Positions 35,210 through 45,155 of a stretch of 64,000 bases of DNA are shown in pieces (within the stretch, counting starts at the first letter, position 1; each line of letters starts with the position of its first letter). The notes beneath the pieces are model-generated. The model searched no databases. It saw nothing but the letters and a program-made list of their open reading frames with translations, and was not told the origin of the DNA. The DNA is taken from NCBI RefSeq assembly GCF_031769195.1, contig NZ_JAVHNP010000004.1, positions 248,001 through 312,000 of the forward strand. Direction: 5' to 3'. The stretch is from Vreelandella sp031769195. GTDB taxonomy: Bacteria; Pseudomonadota; Gammaproteobacteria; Pseudomonadales; Halomonadaceae. Position numbers and translations under genes: made by a program.

Positions 35210-37423
35210 ATGCCACGCTTTACTCGCACCGCCCTCGCCAGTGCCATCGCGCTTAGCGTCACTGCGACGGCTTATGCCCAAGAGGCTACCCAGAACAGCA
35301 CTCAGCTTAACAACATGGTGGTCACCGCCGCCGGTTATGAGCAAACGCTGAACAACGCCCCTGCGAGTATTGCCGTGGTCACCCGTGAAGAGCTGGAGCA
35401 AAAACAGTTCGCCAATATTGCCGAAGCGATTGCCGATGTACCGGGCGTCGATGTGCGTGCAGGCACGGGCAAAACCGGTGGTTTGAACATCTCTATCCGT
35501 GGCATGCCCAGCGATTACACGCTGATTTTGATTGATGGTCGTCGCCAGAACACCTCCGGTAGCGTCACGCCGAATGGCTTTGGCGAAACCTCCACTAGCT
35601 TTATGCCGCCGCTCTCTGCCATTGAGCGTATTGAAGTGATTCGTGGCCCGATGTCGACGCTGTATGGCTCGGATGCCATGGGCGGGGTCATCAACATCAT
35701 CACGCGCCGCATTGGCGAAGACTGGGCAGGCTCGGTGAGTGTTGAAAACACCTTCCAGCAAGATCGCGATGCGGGCAACAGCTCGGCCATTAACCTTTAC
35801 AGCGCCGGGCCGCTGGTGGAAGACACCGTTGGCCTACAGGTGCGTGGCCGCCTGTTTGACCGCGACAGCTCCGAGCGGATGATCGAAAATAGCGCAGGCC
35901 GAGACCCGCGCCCCTCTGAAGCGCGCATTTACTCCATCGGCGGGCGTTTAAACGTCACCCCGGATGAGGCAAACGAGTTCTGGCTGGATGCGGAGCGCGC
36001 CCGTCAGGTGTACTCCAATGACGATAACCGCCTGGGCACCCAGGACGGCACCAACCGTGCGGGCCAGCCCTCTCCTGGTACCTTTAACGGCTATAAAGAT
36101 GAGCTGCGCTTTAACCGCGACCAAATCGCCATTGGCCACACCGGCCACTACAGCGCGGGCACCTGGGAAAGCAGCGTTACCCGCAACTTCACCGAAACCT
36201 TAGGCCGTACGCTGCCTGCGGGCAGCGCGCCAGATTACGGCTACGAAGCCCAAGGCGGTGAAGATCGCCTGCTGGAAAACCGCGACATCATCGTCGACAC
36301 CAAGTTTGTCGCGCCCCTAGGCGACCACATGGCCACCATTGGCGGCCAGTACATTGATGCCAAGCTGGAGGACGGCACCGCAGGCGACATTACCTTTGAG
36401 CAAACCAGCTGGGCGCTGTTTGCCGAAGATGAGTGGATGCTGCGTGACGACCTAGCACTGACTTTGGGCGGACGTTATGAGCACCACGATGCTTTCGGTG
36501 GCCACTTTAGCCCTCGCAGCTATCTGGTATGGAACACCACCCCCGAATGGACGCTAAAAGGTGGCGTGAGCCGTGGCTACAAAACGCCCAGCCTGAACGA
36601 CCTGCACAGCGGCATTAATGGCTTTGGCGGCCAGGGCACCACGGTGAACATTGGCTCGCCAGATCTTGAGCCCGAGAAGAGCACCAACTACGAAATTGGC
36701 GCTATTTACGATAACCAAAGCGGCTTCTCGGCAGGTGCTACGGTGTTTTACAACCGCTTCACCGACCGTATCGCCGATGCGGCCGATATTCCTAACTGCC
36801 AGTTTGTGGATGGTAATGGCAATACGCCCAACGCCGGGCTGGCGAACTGCCTAAGTGTTGGCAACTTCACCCAGCAAGAGAGCTTTGGTCAGCTGACCAA
36901 TATCGACGAAGCCGAAACCCGTGGTGTGGAGCTGAATGCCAGCTACCAGCTTGCCCCGGCGTGGCGTGTGAGCGGTGGCTACACCTTCACCGATTCCGAA
37001 ATCACCTCGGGGACTAATGAAGGCCAGGTGCTGACCAACACGCCTGACCACAAACTGACCGCTGACCTGACCTGGGCGATCAACGACCGCTGGAGCACCA
37101 CGCTGGAAGGTGAGTACTACTCTTCCCGCGAACGTTTTGTCGGTGACATCAGCGGTGAATCCGCCTCGTTGGTGGAGCAACTGGGCAACAAGCTGGACGG
37201 CTACGAGCTGTTTAACCTGCGCAGCTCCTACCGTTTCAGCGACAACGTGCGCCTGACTGGCACTATCTACAACCTGTTTGATAAAGACTTCACCGGTGCG
37301 GATACCTTCGTACACAACGGCGATACCCTGCTGGCCTACCGCTTCACCCAAACCGGCCGCTCGACCGATGGCGTGGCGCTGGATGGCCGCAGCTTCTGGG
37401 TGTCCGCCACTTACGATTTCTAA
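35210..37423 (+). CDS. TonB-dependent receptor, FepA/CirA-like
   Basis: An outer-membrane receptor of 737 residues. The ATG at 35210 is chosen because it is preceded by AGGGGA and opens a standard signal peptide ending ATAYAQEA; an upstream start at 35162 would cover the Fur-like site. The TonB box region is NNMVVTAAGYEQ, and the plug carries ISIRGMPSDYTLILIDGRRQ and IERIEVIRGPMSTLYGSDA. The barrel ends WVSATYDF. This plug pattern is that of catecholate receptors such as FepA, CirA and BfrD. It is divergent from the FecB-type importer operon, which is probably its inner-membrane partner. The receptor at 41959 is a paralogue. Confidence 0.9.
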   Translation: MPRFTRTALASAIALSVTATAYAQEATQNSTQLNNMVVTAAGYEQTLNNAPASIAVVTREELEQKQFANIAEAIADVPGVDVRAGTGKTGGLNISIRGMPSDYTLILIDGRRQNTSGSVTPNGFGETSTSFMPPLSAIERIEVIRGPMSTLYGSDAMGGVINIITRRIGEDWAGSVSVENTFQQDRDAGNSSAINLYSAGPLVEDTVGLQVRGRLFDRDSSERMIENSAGRDPRPSEARIYSIGGRLNVTPDEANEFWLDAERARQVYSNDDNRLGTQDGTNRAGQPSPGTFNGYKDELRFNRDQIAIGHTGHYSAGTWESSVTRNFTETLGRTLPAGSAPDYGYEAQGGEDRLLENRDIIVDTKFVAPLGDHMATIGGQYIDAKLEDGTAGDITFEQTSWALFAEDEWMLRDDLALTLGGRYEHHDAFGGHFSPRSYLVWNTTPEWTLKGGVSRGYKTPSLNDLHSGINGFGGQGTTVNIGSPDLEPEKSTNYEIGAIYDNQSGFSAGATVFYNRFTDRIADAADIPNCQFVDGNGNTPNAGLANCLSVGNFTQQESFGQLTNIDEAETRGVELNASYQLAPAWRVSGGYTFTDSEITSGTNEGQVLTNTPDHKLTADLTWAINDRWSTTLEGEYYSSRERFVGDISGESASLVEQLGNKLDGYELFNLRSSYRFSDNVRLTGTIYNLFDKDFTGADTFVHNGDTLLAYRFTQTGRSTDGVALDGRSFWVSATYDF

Positions 37424-37463
37424 GCTTTGAGGTTTCGGCCTACTGTTTCAATGCTGACTTACT

Positions 37464-37490
37464 GCCCCGGCCTTGCGCCGGGGCTTTTTT
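37464..37490 (+). terminator. Rho-independent terminator after the receptor gene
   Basis: Stem GCCCCGG / CCGGGGC (37464-37470 and 37478-37484) followed by six T (37485-37490), 40 bp after the receptor stop. Confidence 0.85.
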
Positions 37491-37650
37491 ATAGAGCCTC
37501 TCGTTGCCCAATATCTGCCGCAGTAGCTTCCCGCTATGGTAGCGATACAGGGTTTTCATCTATTTCAACGCATACGCTTGGGTAGTATGGGCAAATGGCT
37601 TGTTTGTCTGCGCCTTTACCCCCTTCACTCATGTTAGGAAACGACCTGTT

Positions 37651-38733
37651 ATGACGGTGCTTTCACTTGCCCGCCCCTTTCCCTTTGTACTGCTACTCGC
37701 TTGCTACCTGTTGACTAACACTGCGCTGGCCCAATCCTCCCCACGGGTTGAACTGGCCAGCGTGAACCGTGAACCCATTTATCAAGAGCTTAACTTGGTT
37801 GGCACGGTGAACTCGCTTGAAGATGCGCTGCTCTCTTCGTCCGTGGCGGGGCTGATTAACGATATCGCCGTAAACCCAGGCGACTCCGTGGCGGCAGGCG
37901 ACCCTTTGGTGGCGCTGGATGATGACCTCGCACGTTTTGAGCTGGCCGGTGCGCAGGCTGCGGAAGAAGAAGCGCGGGCAACGCTTGCCGAAACGCAGCG
38001 GCTGCTGCGGGAGGCGGAATCCGTAGGGGCTGGGCGCAACATTGCCGCCACCGAGGTCAGCGCCCGGCGCAGCGCGGTAAGCGTTGCCAACGCCACCCTA
38101 TCACGCCTTAACGCCGAACAGTCGCGGCTCAATGCGCTCTTAGAGCGCCACACCATCACCGCTCCGTTCAGCGGCGTGGTCAGCGAACGCAGCGTCAACC
38201 TGGGCGAATGGGTATCGCCGGGGGATAGCGTCGCCCGCTTGGTGAACCTCAACGCGCTGCGCGCCGACCTTCAGGTGCCCGAAGCGTTTTTCAGCGCCCT
38301 TCAGGCCAACGCCCCCCTGACCCTTAAAGCAGGTGAACAGAGTGCAGAAACAACCATTGCCACACTAGTGCCCGTCAGCGCCAGCGGCGCACGCACCTTT
38401 TTACTGCGCGCCCACGTGCCTGAATCGCTGTCGCTTTACCCTGGCAATGCGGTGGAAGCCGTGGTGAAAGCCGCCGCTGGCCGCGAGGGGCTTACTGTTT
38501 CCCGGGATGCGCTGAGCCGTTACCCGGATGGCCGGGTCACGGTGTGGGTCGCCACGCCCGAAAGCGGCGACACCTATCAGGTGCGCGAACAGCGGGTCGA
38601 GGTGGGCATCAATTTCGCTGAGCGAGTCGAAATTACCAGTGGGCTCTCCGGCAGCGAGCGGGTGGTCATTCGCGGTAATGAGTCATTGGTGGAAGGGGTT
38701 AGCGTTGAGGCTATCTCGGCGGAGAACGAATAA
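37651..38733 (+). CDS. RND efflux periplasmic adaptor (membrane fusion protein)
   Basis: A 360-residue adaptor of the AcrA/MexH-like family. The ATG at 37651 (MTVLSLARPF) has AGGAAA upstream and starts a signal peptide ending TALAQSS; an in-frame start at 37600 is less likely. Features in order: a biotinyl-lipoyl half motif SSVAGLINDIAVNPGDSVAAG, an alpha-hairpin rich in Ala, Glu and Arg (about 90-145), the second half TITAPFSGVVSERSVNLGEWV, then the beta-barrel and membrane-proximal domains. Its TAA overlaps the ATG of the RND pump by one base. It bridges the pump to an outer-membrane channel not encoded here. Confidence 0.9.
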   Translation: MTVLSLARPFPFVLLLACYLLTNTALAQSSPRVELASVNREPIYQELNLVGTVNSLEDALLSSSVAGLINDIAVNPGDSVAAGDPLVALDDDLARFELAGAQAAEEEARATLAETQRLLREAESVGAGRNIAATEVSARRSAVSVANATLSRLNAEQSRLNALLERHTITAPFSGVVSERSVNLGEWVSPGDSVARLVNLNALRADLQVPEAFFSALQANAPLTLKAGEQSAETTIATLVPVSASGARTFLLRAHVPESLSLYPGNAVEAVVKAAAGREGLTVSRDALSRYPDGRVTVWVATPESGDTYQVREQRVEVGINFAERVEITSGLSGSERVVIRGNESLVEGVSVEAISAENE

Positions 38734-41700
38734 TGTTTGCTGCCCTGCTGCGCCAGCACACGCTGGTAACCGTGATTGCGCTGATTTTCCTGCTGCTGGG
38801 CATCGCCGCCACGCTGCGAATCCCGGTGCAGATGATTCCTGATATTGAAGCCCGCACCATTACCGTGGAAACCCGCTGGGCCGGGGCGACGCCTCAGGAT
38901 ATCGAAAAAGAGATCCTGATTGAGCAAGAGCAGTATCTGCGCAACGTGCCCAACCTCACCCGCATGACGGCGGTGGCCGAAAGCGGCAGCGCGGAAATCG
39001 AACTGGAGTTTCCGTTCAGCGTAGATATGACCGCCGCGCTGATCCAGGTGAACAACGCCTTAAGCCAGGTCTCTTCTTACCCCAACAACGTCGATCAGCC
39101 CCGGGTGGTCTCGGCGGCGTTCTCCACCGATGCGTTTTTGCGTTTTCATGTGGGCACTCTGCCCGGCAACCCCAGCGCGCTGGATATCCAGCTGATGAGC
39201 GACTTCATCGAAGACCGAGTGCGCCCGCGTTTAGAGGGCATTGAAGGCGTTTCAGAGGTGGGTGTGAATGGCGGTGCCCAGCGCCAGCTGCAAATTTTGG
39301 TCGACCCCACCGCCCTCGCCCAGCGCGGCGTCTCGCTGCTTGAGCTGCGCGAAGCGATTAACCAGCGCAACCGGGATATCTCCGGCGGCGAGCTGGAAGC
39401 AGGCAAGCGACGTTACCTGGTGCGCACGCTAGGCCGGTTCGATAATGCCGAGGCGTTGGCGCAACTGGTGGTGGCCCGCGAGGGCGATAGCATCGTGCGG
39501 TTGTCCGATGTGGCGGAGGTGCGCCAAGGGCAGTCGCGGCTTAACCAGCTGTCGTTTTATAACGGCGAAGCGGGGATTGGGATGGACCTGCGCCGGGAGA
39601 GCGGCGCCAATGTGATCGACATCAAGTACGCGGTGCAGGACGAGCTTGCAGCGATCAACGAGACCATTCTGCGCCCGGCGGGCATGGAGATAGTGCTGAC
39701 GGCCGATGACGTGCGCTACGTAGAAGCCTCGGTAAGCAACGTGTGGAGCAACCTGCTGCTGGGGGCCGCCTTCGCGACCCTAGTGATGTACCTGTTTTTG
39801 CGCTCGGCTCGCGCCACGTTTATCGGCGTCATCGGCATTCCATTCTGCACCATTGCCGCCTTTTTGGGGCTAATGCTGACCGGCCGCACGATTAATGTGA
39901 TCTCCATGGCAGGTATTGCTTTCGCCATTGGCATGAGCGTGGATAACAGCATCGTGGTGCTAGAGAACATCGAGCGCTACCGCCGCCAGGGGCTGGACCG
40001 TATTGAGTCGGCGCTGCGCGGCGTTCAGGAAGTGTGGCCAGCAACGCTTGCTTCCACCGCCACCACCATTCTGGTGTTCTTACCGATACTCTTCATCGAA
40101 GAGGAAGCCGGGCAGCTTTACTCCGACGTGGCCATTGCGGTCTCGGCGGCGATTTTTGCCTCCATGCTGGTGGCGGTCACGCTGGTGCCTTCGCTCTGCT
40201 CGCGGTTTAGCTTTTCGATGCATCACGCCTCTCAGCCCGACGACGTTCAAGTGCCCGGCGACGAGCGCCCTTCTCGACTAGGCGCGCTGTTGGAGCGGCT
40301 AATTGCGACGCCGCTGCGGCGCGGGTCGATTTTAGTGCTCACGCTGTTGATCAGCGGCTGGACCCTGTTGGCTCTCACACCGCCCGCCGAGTACCTGCCC
40401 GAAGGCGAAGAGCCGAAAACCTTCGCGCGCATGAGCCCGCCGCCTGGCTACAGCTTGCAAGAGATGGAAAGCATTGCCGAGCAGGTAGAAGCGTACTTTC
40501 TACCCCACGTGCAGGCGGAGCCGGATGCCTTTCTAGCGGGCGATACCGAGGTGCCGCCGCTGGCCTACATGAATATGCGCGTGGCCCCCACCCAGCTCTT
40601 TATCGTCGCGGAGGCCGTCGACCCTTCGCATATCGAAGCGTTGATGGAGGCGCTCACAAACTACTATGAGCGCTTCCCCGGCATGCGCGCCTTTGCCTCG
40701 AAAGGTTCCATCATCTCCAGTAACGATGGCGGCACGCGCAGTATCAACCTGGATGTGTCCGGCCCGGACTTAGCCACGGTGTACGGCGCGGCCAATACGC
40801 TCTACCGGGAAGCCCAGGCGCAGTTTGGCAACCCGCGCATTCAAAGCCAGCCTTCATCGCTGTCGCTCGACCAGCCGCTGATTCAAATCCGCCCCGACTG
40901 GGCGCGGGTCGCAGAACTGGGGATTTCAGCCGAGGCAGTGGGGTTTAGCGTTTCGGCACTGGGAGAAGGGGCCTATGTGGATGACTTCTTTCTCGACGAT
41001 GAGAAGATCGATATTTACCTCTACGGCTCGCAGCCGTCGCTGCCGCTAGATCAGTTATCGAACTTGCCGCTGCACACCCCCGATGGCTACACGCTGCCGC
41101 TGTCGGCGGTGGCGCGTATCGATGAAACCATGGATACCAGCGTGATTCGTCGGGTGGACAGTAGCCGTACGGTGACCTTAAACGTGATTCCACCCGCCAG
41201 TATTGCCCTAGAGGAGGGCGTTGAGCAGGCTGAGGCCATGCTGGAGCGGCTGCGCCAAGAAGGGGTGTTGCCCTCGTCGGTGGATGTCTCGATTTCCGGT
41301 GCCAGCGACCAGTTGAACGCCACCCGCGAGGCGCTTACGGTAAATTTCCTGATCGCCATTGTGATCGTTTACCTGCTGCTGGTGGCGATTTTCTCCCACT
41401 GGTGGTACCCGCTGCTGATTTTGACCTCGATACCGCTGGGCGTGGTGGGCGGCATTATGGGGCTGGCCGCCATGAACGGCGTGGGCAGCCTGCTGCCGTT
41501 AATCGGCTTGGCACCGCTTAGCCAGCCCTTCGATATGATTACCATGCTGGGCTTTTTGATTCTGATGGGTACCGTAGTGAACAACCCGATTCTGGTGGTC
41601 GACCAGGCCCGGCGGCGACTGCACGACAAAACGCTCAGCGTTCAGGAGGCGGTGTCTCAGGCGGTACAAACCCGCCTGCGCCCCATCGCTATCACCACGC

Positions 41701-41885
41701 TGACCACCCTGTGCGGGCTCTCGCCGCTGGTCTTTTTACCCGGTGAAGGCACCGAGCTGTATCGTGGCGTGGGGGCAATTGTGCTGTTTGGCTTGCTGGG
41801 TGCGGCGATGGTGACGGTGACGTTCCTTCCAGCGCTGATGATCACCATATTGCATATCACGCAGCGCCGCAGCGCCCGCTCCTAG
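38733..41885 (+). CDS. RND-family efflux pump inner-membrane subunit
   Basis: A 1050-residue AcrB/MexF-type proton-driven transporter, the normal length. It shows the N-terminal membrane helix with IPVQMIPDIEARTITVETR, the second-repeat hallmark GIAFAIGMSVDNSIVVLENI with the proton-relay acidic residue in TM4, two large periplasmic loops and the second half helices ending MVTVTFLPALMITIL. The adaptor gene is directly coupled upstream. The pump resembles the HAE-1/VexF-like broad group with drugs or bile-like substrates; its position between two siderophore receptor genes permits a role in siderophore secretion, but nothing in the sequence proves that. Confidence 0.9.
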   Translation: MFAALLRQHTLVTVIALIFLLLGIAATLRIPVQMIPDIEARTITVETRWAGATPQDIEKEILIEQEQYLRNVPNLTRMTAVAESGSAEIELEFPFSVDMTAALIQVNNALSQVSSYPNNVDQPRVVSAAFSTDAFLRFHVGTLPGNPSALDIQLMSDFIEDRVRPRLEGIEGVSEVGVNGGAQRQLQILVDPTALAQRGVSLLELREAINQRNRDISGGELEAGKRRYLVRTLGRFDNAEALAQLVVAREGDSIVRLSDVAEVRQGQSRLNQLSFYNGEAGIGMDLRRESGANVIDIKYAVQDELAAINETILRPAGMEIVLTADDVRYVEASVSNVWSNLLLGAAFATLVMYLFLRSARATFIGVIGIPFCTIAAFLGLMLTGRTINVISMAGIAFAIGMSVDNSIVVLENIERYRRQGLDRIESALRGVQEVWPATLASTATTILVFLPILFIEEEAGQLYSDVAIAVSAAIFASMLVAVTLVPSLCSRFSFSMHHASQPDDVQVPGDERPSRLGALLERLIATPLRRGSILVLTLLISGWTLLALTPPAEYLPEGEEPKTFARMSPPPGYSLQEMESIAEQVEAYFLPHVQAEPDAFLAGDTEVPPLAYMNMRVAPTQLFIVAEAVDPSHIEALMEALTNYYERFPGMRAFASKGSIISSNDGGTRSINLDVSGPDLATVYGAANTLYREAQAQFGNPRIQSQPSSLSLDQPLIQIRPDWARVAELGISAEAVGFSVSALGEGAYVDDFFLDDEKIDIYLYGSQPSLPLDQLSNLPLHTPDGYTLPLSAVARIDETMDTSVIRRVDSSRTVTLNVIPPASIALEEGVEQAEAMLERLRQEGVLPSSVDVSISGASDQLNATREALTVNFLIAIVIVYLLLVAIFSHWWYPLLILTSIPLGVVGGIMGLAAMNGVGSLLPLIGLAPLSQPFDMITMLGFLILMGTVVNNPILVVDQARRRLHDKTLSVQEAVSQAVQTRLRPIAITTLTTLCGLSPLVFLPGEGTELYRGVGAIVLFGLLGAAMVTVTFLPALMITILHITQRRSARS

Positions 41886-41892
41886 CCATAAA

Positions 41893-41928
41893 AACAGCGC
41901 GGCCACCCACCGGTGGCCGCGCTGTTTG
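41893..41928. terminator. Bidirectional terminator between convergent pump and receptor genes
   Basis: A 16-bp perfect stem, AAACAGCGCGGCCACC / GGTGGCCGCGCTGTTT, with a 4-base loop. A-rich and T-rich flanks serve both strands. Confidence 0.8.
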
Positions 41929-41958
41929 GTTGCTCAAGTGATGCTTAGAAAGCAATGT

Positions 41959-43917
41959 TTAGAAAGCGACGTTGAGGCCCAGCCACACTCGACGGCCGTC
42001 ATCCACGTAGCCGTACTCATCGTAGGTAATACGCTCATCGAACAGGTTGTAGATACCCGCGTTTACCGTGGCGCTATCGTTGAGCTGATAGCCAATACCC
42101 GCATCCACAAAGGTGTAGGACGGCGCGACAATCGAGCTTTGCGACGGCCCGGTGGTGGGCTGGCTCTCTTCACCACGGTAGGTCACTTTGGTCCACTGGC
42201 TAAGCCGTTCGCTCACGTCCCAGTCCAGCGTGGCCGACACTTGGTGGCGGGGCAGCTGGGTCAGCGGCTCGCCAGCGTACTCACCGCTTTTCTGTTCAGA
42301 ATCGGTGAAGGTGTAGCTGGCGGTGAGCGCCAGCGTATCGGTTAGCGGTGCGCCTAGGCTGGCCTCGACCCCTTGGGTGACCGCGTCATCAATGTTGATG
42401 CGATACGTCGGGTCGCTGCCAAACTGGTTCGGGCCGGCATTACAAATATCAATGGGGCAAGCAATGCGGGTAATTTTGTCTTTGAAATCGTTATGGAACA
42501 GCGTCAGGCTGCCGTTCAGGTTTGCATCGTTGCCGTACAGCAGAGCAATCTCTTTATTGAGCGAGGTTTCCGGCTCCAGATCCGGGTTACCGTAAACATT
42601 ACCGCCACGGCTGACCTGCCCCCAGTCCGGGGTAATCTCCCGCAGATTGGGAGAGCGGTAGCCGGTGGACACGCCGCCTTTCAGCGTCCATTCAGGGCTC
42701 ATATTCCATACGCTGTAAAGGCGCGGGCTCAGGTGGCTGCCGTAGTTGTCGTCGTCATCCAAACGCAGCCCGCCGGTCAGTGCCCAGGCGTCTGTTAGCA
42801 TCCACTCATCTTCCACGAACAGCGCCCACTGGCTGTTTTCAATGGTGTTGCGATCAGAGATCTGGTTCGTGGTGGCATCTTCCAGCGATTCCTCCTCCCA
42901 GCTCGCGCCCACGGTGAGCATGTGCATGCCTAGCGGAATCACCGCGCTGGTTTTCGCGGTAGTGTTGGTAATCTCGATATCCCGTGACTGGTTTTCGCTA
43001 CGCTCACGCTGCACAAAGGTTTCGCTAGTGCCCCACTCAAAGCGGCCGCTGTGGGTCACCGCCACATGAGTGTTGGTGTACTCGCCAATGCTGTCGGTGC
43101 AACCACCGCGGCAGCCGTCTACCGGCCCAGAGCGCCCCACCAGCGAGCGGCGGTCTTGCTCGGTAATGCCCGCTTCGGCGGTAAAGTCATGATTGTCGCT
43201 AGCGGCAAGGCTCAGCCTTGCAGTCAGACTTTGCAGGCTTTTCTCTTCATAGCCGTACTCGATATTGTCTTCGTCCCGTTCGGAAGTGCGGCCATACAGC
43301 TGCAAACCCAAACGCTCGCCCACCAGCGGCCCACTGAGATAGAAGTTGGCTTGGCGGCTATCGCCGGAGGCGCTGTCTTCTTGCAGCACGGTGTCGAGCT
43401 GGAGATTGCCGTGCCAGGTATCCGCCACCTTGCGGGTAATCACGTTAATCACCCCACCGATGGCATCAGAGCCATACAGCGTTGACATCGGCCCGCGCAC
43501 CACCTCGATGCGCTCGATGGCTTGCAGCGGCGGAAGCCAATCCTGCTCAAAGCCTGCATCGCCATTGGGGCGCGATTCACGTGAGCTTTGCGGGCGGCCA
43601 TCCACCAGAATCAGCGTGTACTGGGAGGGCATCCCGCGAATGGAAATATCGGTGCCGTTATCGCCGCGCCCGCCGCCGGTGACCACCACGCCCGGCACAT
43701 CCCGCAGGGCATCGGTGACGTTTTGATAGTAGCCACGCTCTAGCTCTTCCCGGGAGATCACGCTAATTGAGGCCGGAGCGCTGCTGATCTGCTGCTCGAA
43801 GCCAGACGCAGTGACCACGATATCGTTGAGCTGGGGCGTTTCTTGAGCCGCCACTGCCCCGCAGGCAAGAGAGGAAACAGCGCTGGCCAGCAGCGAACGG
43901 CGCAAACGAGAAGACAT
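41959..43917 (-). CDS. TonB-dependent receptor, CirA-like
   Basis: A 652-residue outer-membrane receptor. The start at 43917 (MSSRLRRSLLAS) follows AAGGAA and gives a signal peptide ending GAVAAQET; a frame to 43971 is not needed. The plug has NDIVVTASGFEQ, ISIRGMPSQYTLILVDGRPQ and IERIEVVRGPMSTLYGSDA, nearly identical in pattern to the receptor at 35210, so the two are paralogues. An extracellular loop has a cysteine pair (DGCRGGC). The barrel ends VWLGLNVAF. It is divergent from a LysR regulator that may control it. Likely ligand: catecholate-type siderophore or its degradation product. Confidence 0.9.
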   Translation of the reverse strand: MSSRLRRSLLASAVSSLACGAVAAQETPQLNDIVVTASGFEQQISSAPASISVISREELERGYYQNVTDALRDVPGVVVTGGGRGDNGTDISIRGMPSQYTLILVDGRPQSSRESRPNGDAGFEQDWLPPLQAIERIEVVRGPMSTLYGSDAIGGVINVITRKVADTWHGNLQLDTVLQEDSASGDSRQANFYLSGPLVGERLGLQLYGRTSERDEDNIEYGYEEKSLQSLTARLSLAASDNHDFTAEAGITEQDRRSLVGRSGPVDGCRGGCTDSIGEYTNTHVAVTHSGRFEWGTSETFVQRERSENQSRDIEITNTTAKTSAVIPLGMHMLTVGASWEEESLEDATTNQISDRNTIENSQWALFVEDEWMLTDAWALTGGLRLDDDDNYGSHLSPRLYSVWNMSPEWTLKGGVSTGYRSPNLREITPDWGQVSRGGNVYGNPDLEPETSLNKEIALLYGNDANLNGSLTLFHNDFKDKITRIACPIDICNAGPNQFGSDPTYRINIDDAVTQGVEASLGAPLTDTLALTASYTFTDSEQKSGEYAGEPLTQLPRHQVSATLDWDVSERLSQWTKVTYRGEESQPTTGPSQSSIVAPSYTFVDAGIGYQLNDSATVNAGIYNLFDERITYDEYGYVDDGRRVWLGLNVAF

Positions 43918-43949
43918 AGTGGGTTCCTTTGAGATGAAAGAGCGCTTTT

Positions 43950-43976
43950 TACAAATACGAATTATTAGCATTTGTA
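43950..43976. promoter_or_regulatory. Inverted repeat upstream of the CirA-like receptor
   Basis: A perfect 7-bp inverted repeat TACAAAT (43950-43956) / ATTTGTA (43970-43976), with an AT-rich 13-bp centre, lies 33 bp before the receptor start. It could be the operator of the divergent LysR protein (T-N11-A geometry fits loosely) or a variant iron-box. No experimental basis. Confidence 0.45.
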
Positions 43977-44036
43977 TTTTTGCATACTCTTTTCACAAAG
44001 GGTCGGGACAGTGCGTTCACATAATCGGAACACAAA

Positions 44037-44051
44037 TGCCAATTATTTTCA
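44037..44051. promoter_or_regulatory. Fur-box-like site in the receptor/LysR intergenic region
   Basis: TGCCAATTATTTTCA matches 11 of 14 informative positions of the Fur consensus. It lies 56 bp before the LysR start and 120 bp before the divergent receptor, so it could act on either. Confidence 0.5.
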
Positions 44052-44106
44052 TTCACACTATAAAGTGGCACAATAGCCACACTCCGATTCTCCAGTGGTC
44101 TCGACT

Positions 44107-45027
44107 ATGTACGATTTTGACGAACTCGCCGCGTTTGCCGATGTGATGACCACCGGCAGCTTGACGCGCAGCGCACAGAAGCTCGGGCTCGCTAAATCCA
44201 CCTTAAGCCGTCGGATTAGCCAATTAGAGGCGCGGCTGAACCAGCCGCTGCTGCGACGCCAAGCCAATCGGCTGATTCCGACAGAAGCCGGGCTACTCTT
44301 TCAGAGCTACTGCACCGAACTGCTGGCCATGGCTGCCCATAGCCAAGAGGCCCTGGCGGAACTGCGTGAGGAGATCAGCGGTAAGGTCACGCTAGAGGTA
44401 CACGGCGCGCTGGCAAGGGGCTGGATGGCAGGCGTGATGGATGCGTTCCTCACCCGTTACCCTAAGGTAGAGCTAACCCTGCATACCCGGGAAACGCCGC
44501 CGAGCAAAATGCACAGCAACAGCGTGCATATTTGGCTTGGCGCAACTCATGAGTGCGGCCTGAACCAAGAGCGCTTGGGTCACCTCACCCGGGGGTTATA
44601 TGCCAACCCGAGCTATCTAAAGAAGGCAGACACGCCCCAGCACCCTAGCGAACTGGACGCACACGCTTGGATCGACTTACTAGATACCACCTCCAGTGGC
44701 TTACTGCTGCACCACTCAGACCACCCCGACTATCTTTTCAACGCCCCCCGCTCGCGGCTGCGGGTAGACCTTACCGCGCTTCACATTGATGCCATTGCCT
44801 ACGGCCAGGGGATTGGCCTGCTGCCCCATTGGGTGGTTGAAAAGCGTGAACGCCATCACCCCGGCGACTTAGTGAACTGTTTGCCCGGCTGGGAGCCCGC
44901 TCCGCTTCCCGTGACGCTGCTCTACGCTTACGGCCACCATTCACGCCGAGTGCATGCGCTGCTGGAGTTTCTGCGCGAACAGGTGCCTGCCGAGTGGCAA
45001 ACGCACACCGCTCCTCTCCCCGCTTAA
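44107..45027 (+). CDS. LysR-family transcriptional regulator
   Basis: A 306-residue LysR protein; the ATG at 44107 (MYDFDELAAF) is the natural start, four codons inside the open frame. The N-terminal helix-turn-helix is clear: FADVMTTGSLTRSAQKLGLAKSTLSRRISQLE, split over residues 9-40. A periplasmic-binding-protein-like effector domain follows (about 90-300), with the arm GKVTLEVHGALARGW. It is divergent from the CirA-like receptor, a setting that suggests control of that receptor in response to a small molecule. The inverted repeat at 43950-43976 is a candidate site. Confidence 0.88.
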   Translation: MYDFDELAAFADVMTTGSLTRSAQKLGLAKSTLSRRISQLEARLNQPLLRRQANRLIPTEAGLLFQSYCTELLAMAAHSQEALAELREEISGKVTLEVHGALARGWMAGVMDAFLTRYPKVELTLHTRETPPSKMHSNSVHIWLGATHECGLNQERLGHLTRGLYANPSYLKKADTPQHPSELDAHAWIDLLDTTSSGLLLHHSDHPDYLFNAPRSRLRVDLTALHIDAIAYGQGIGLLPHWVVEKRERHHPGDLVNCLPGWEPAPLPVTLLYAYGHHSRRVHALLEFLREQVPAEWQTHTAPLPA

Positions 45028-45155
45028 CGGCCCGCTATAAAAGCGAAAGACGGAACAAGAAGGGCTGGGCAAGTTGGACTGGGCAAGGATTACATCTTGC
45101 CTGCTAGCGGCCTCATTAACGACAATACCTCGCTAATGAACGCTAAGGAACGTGA

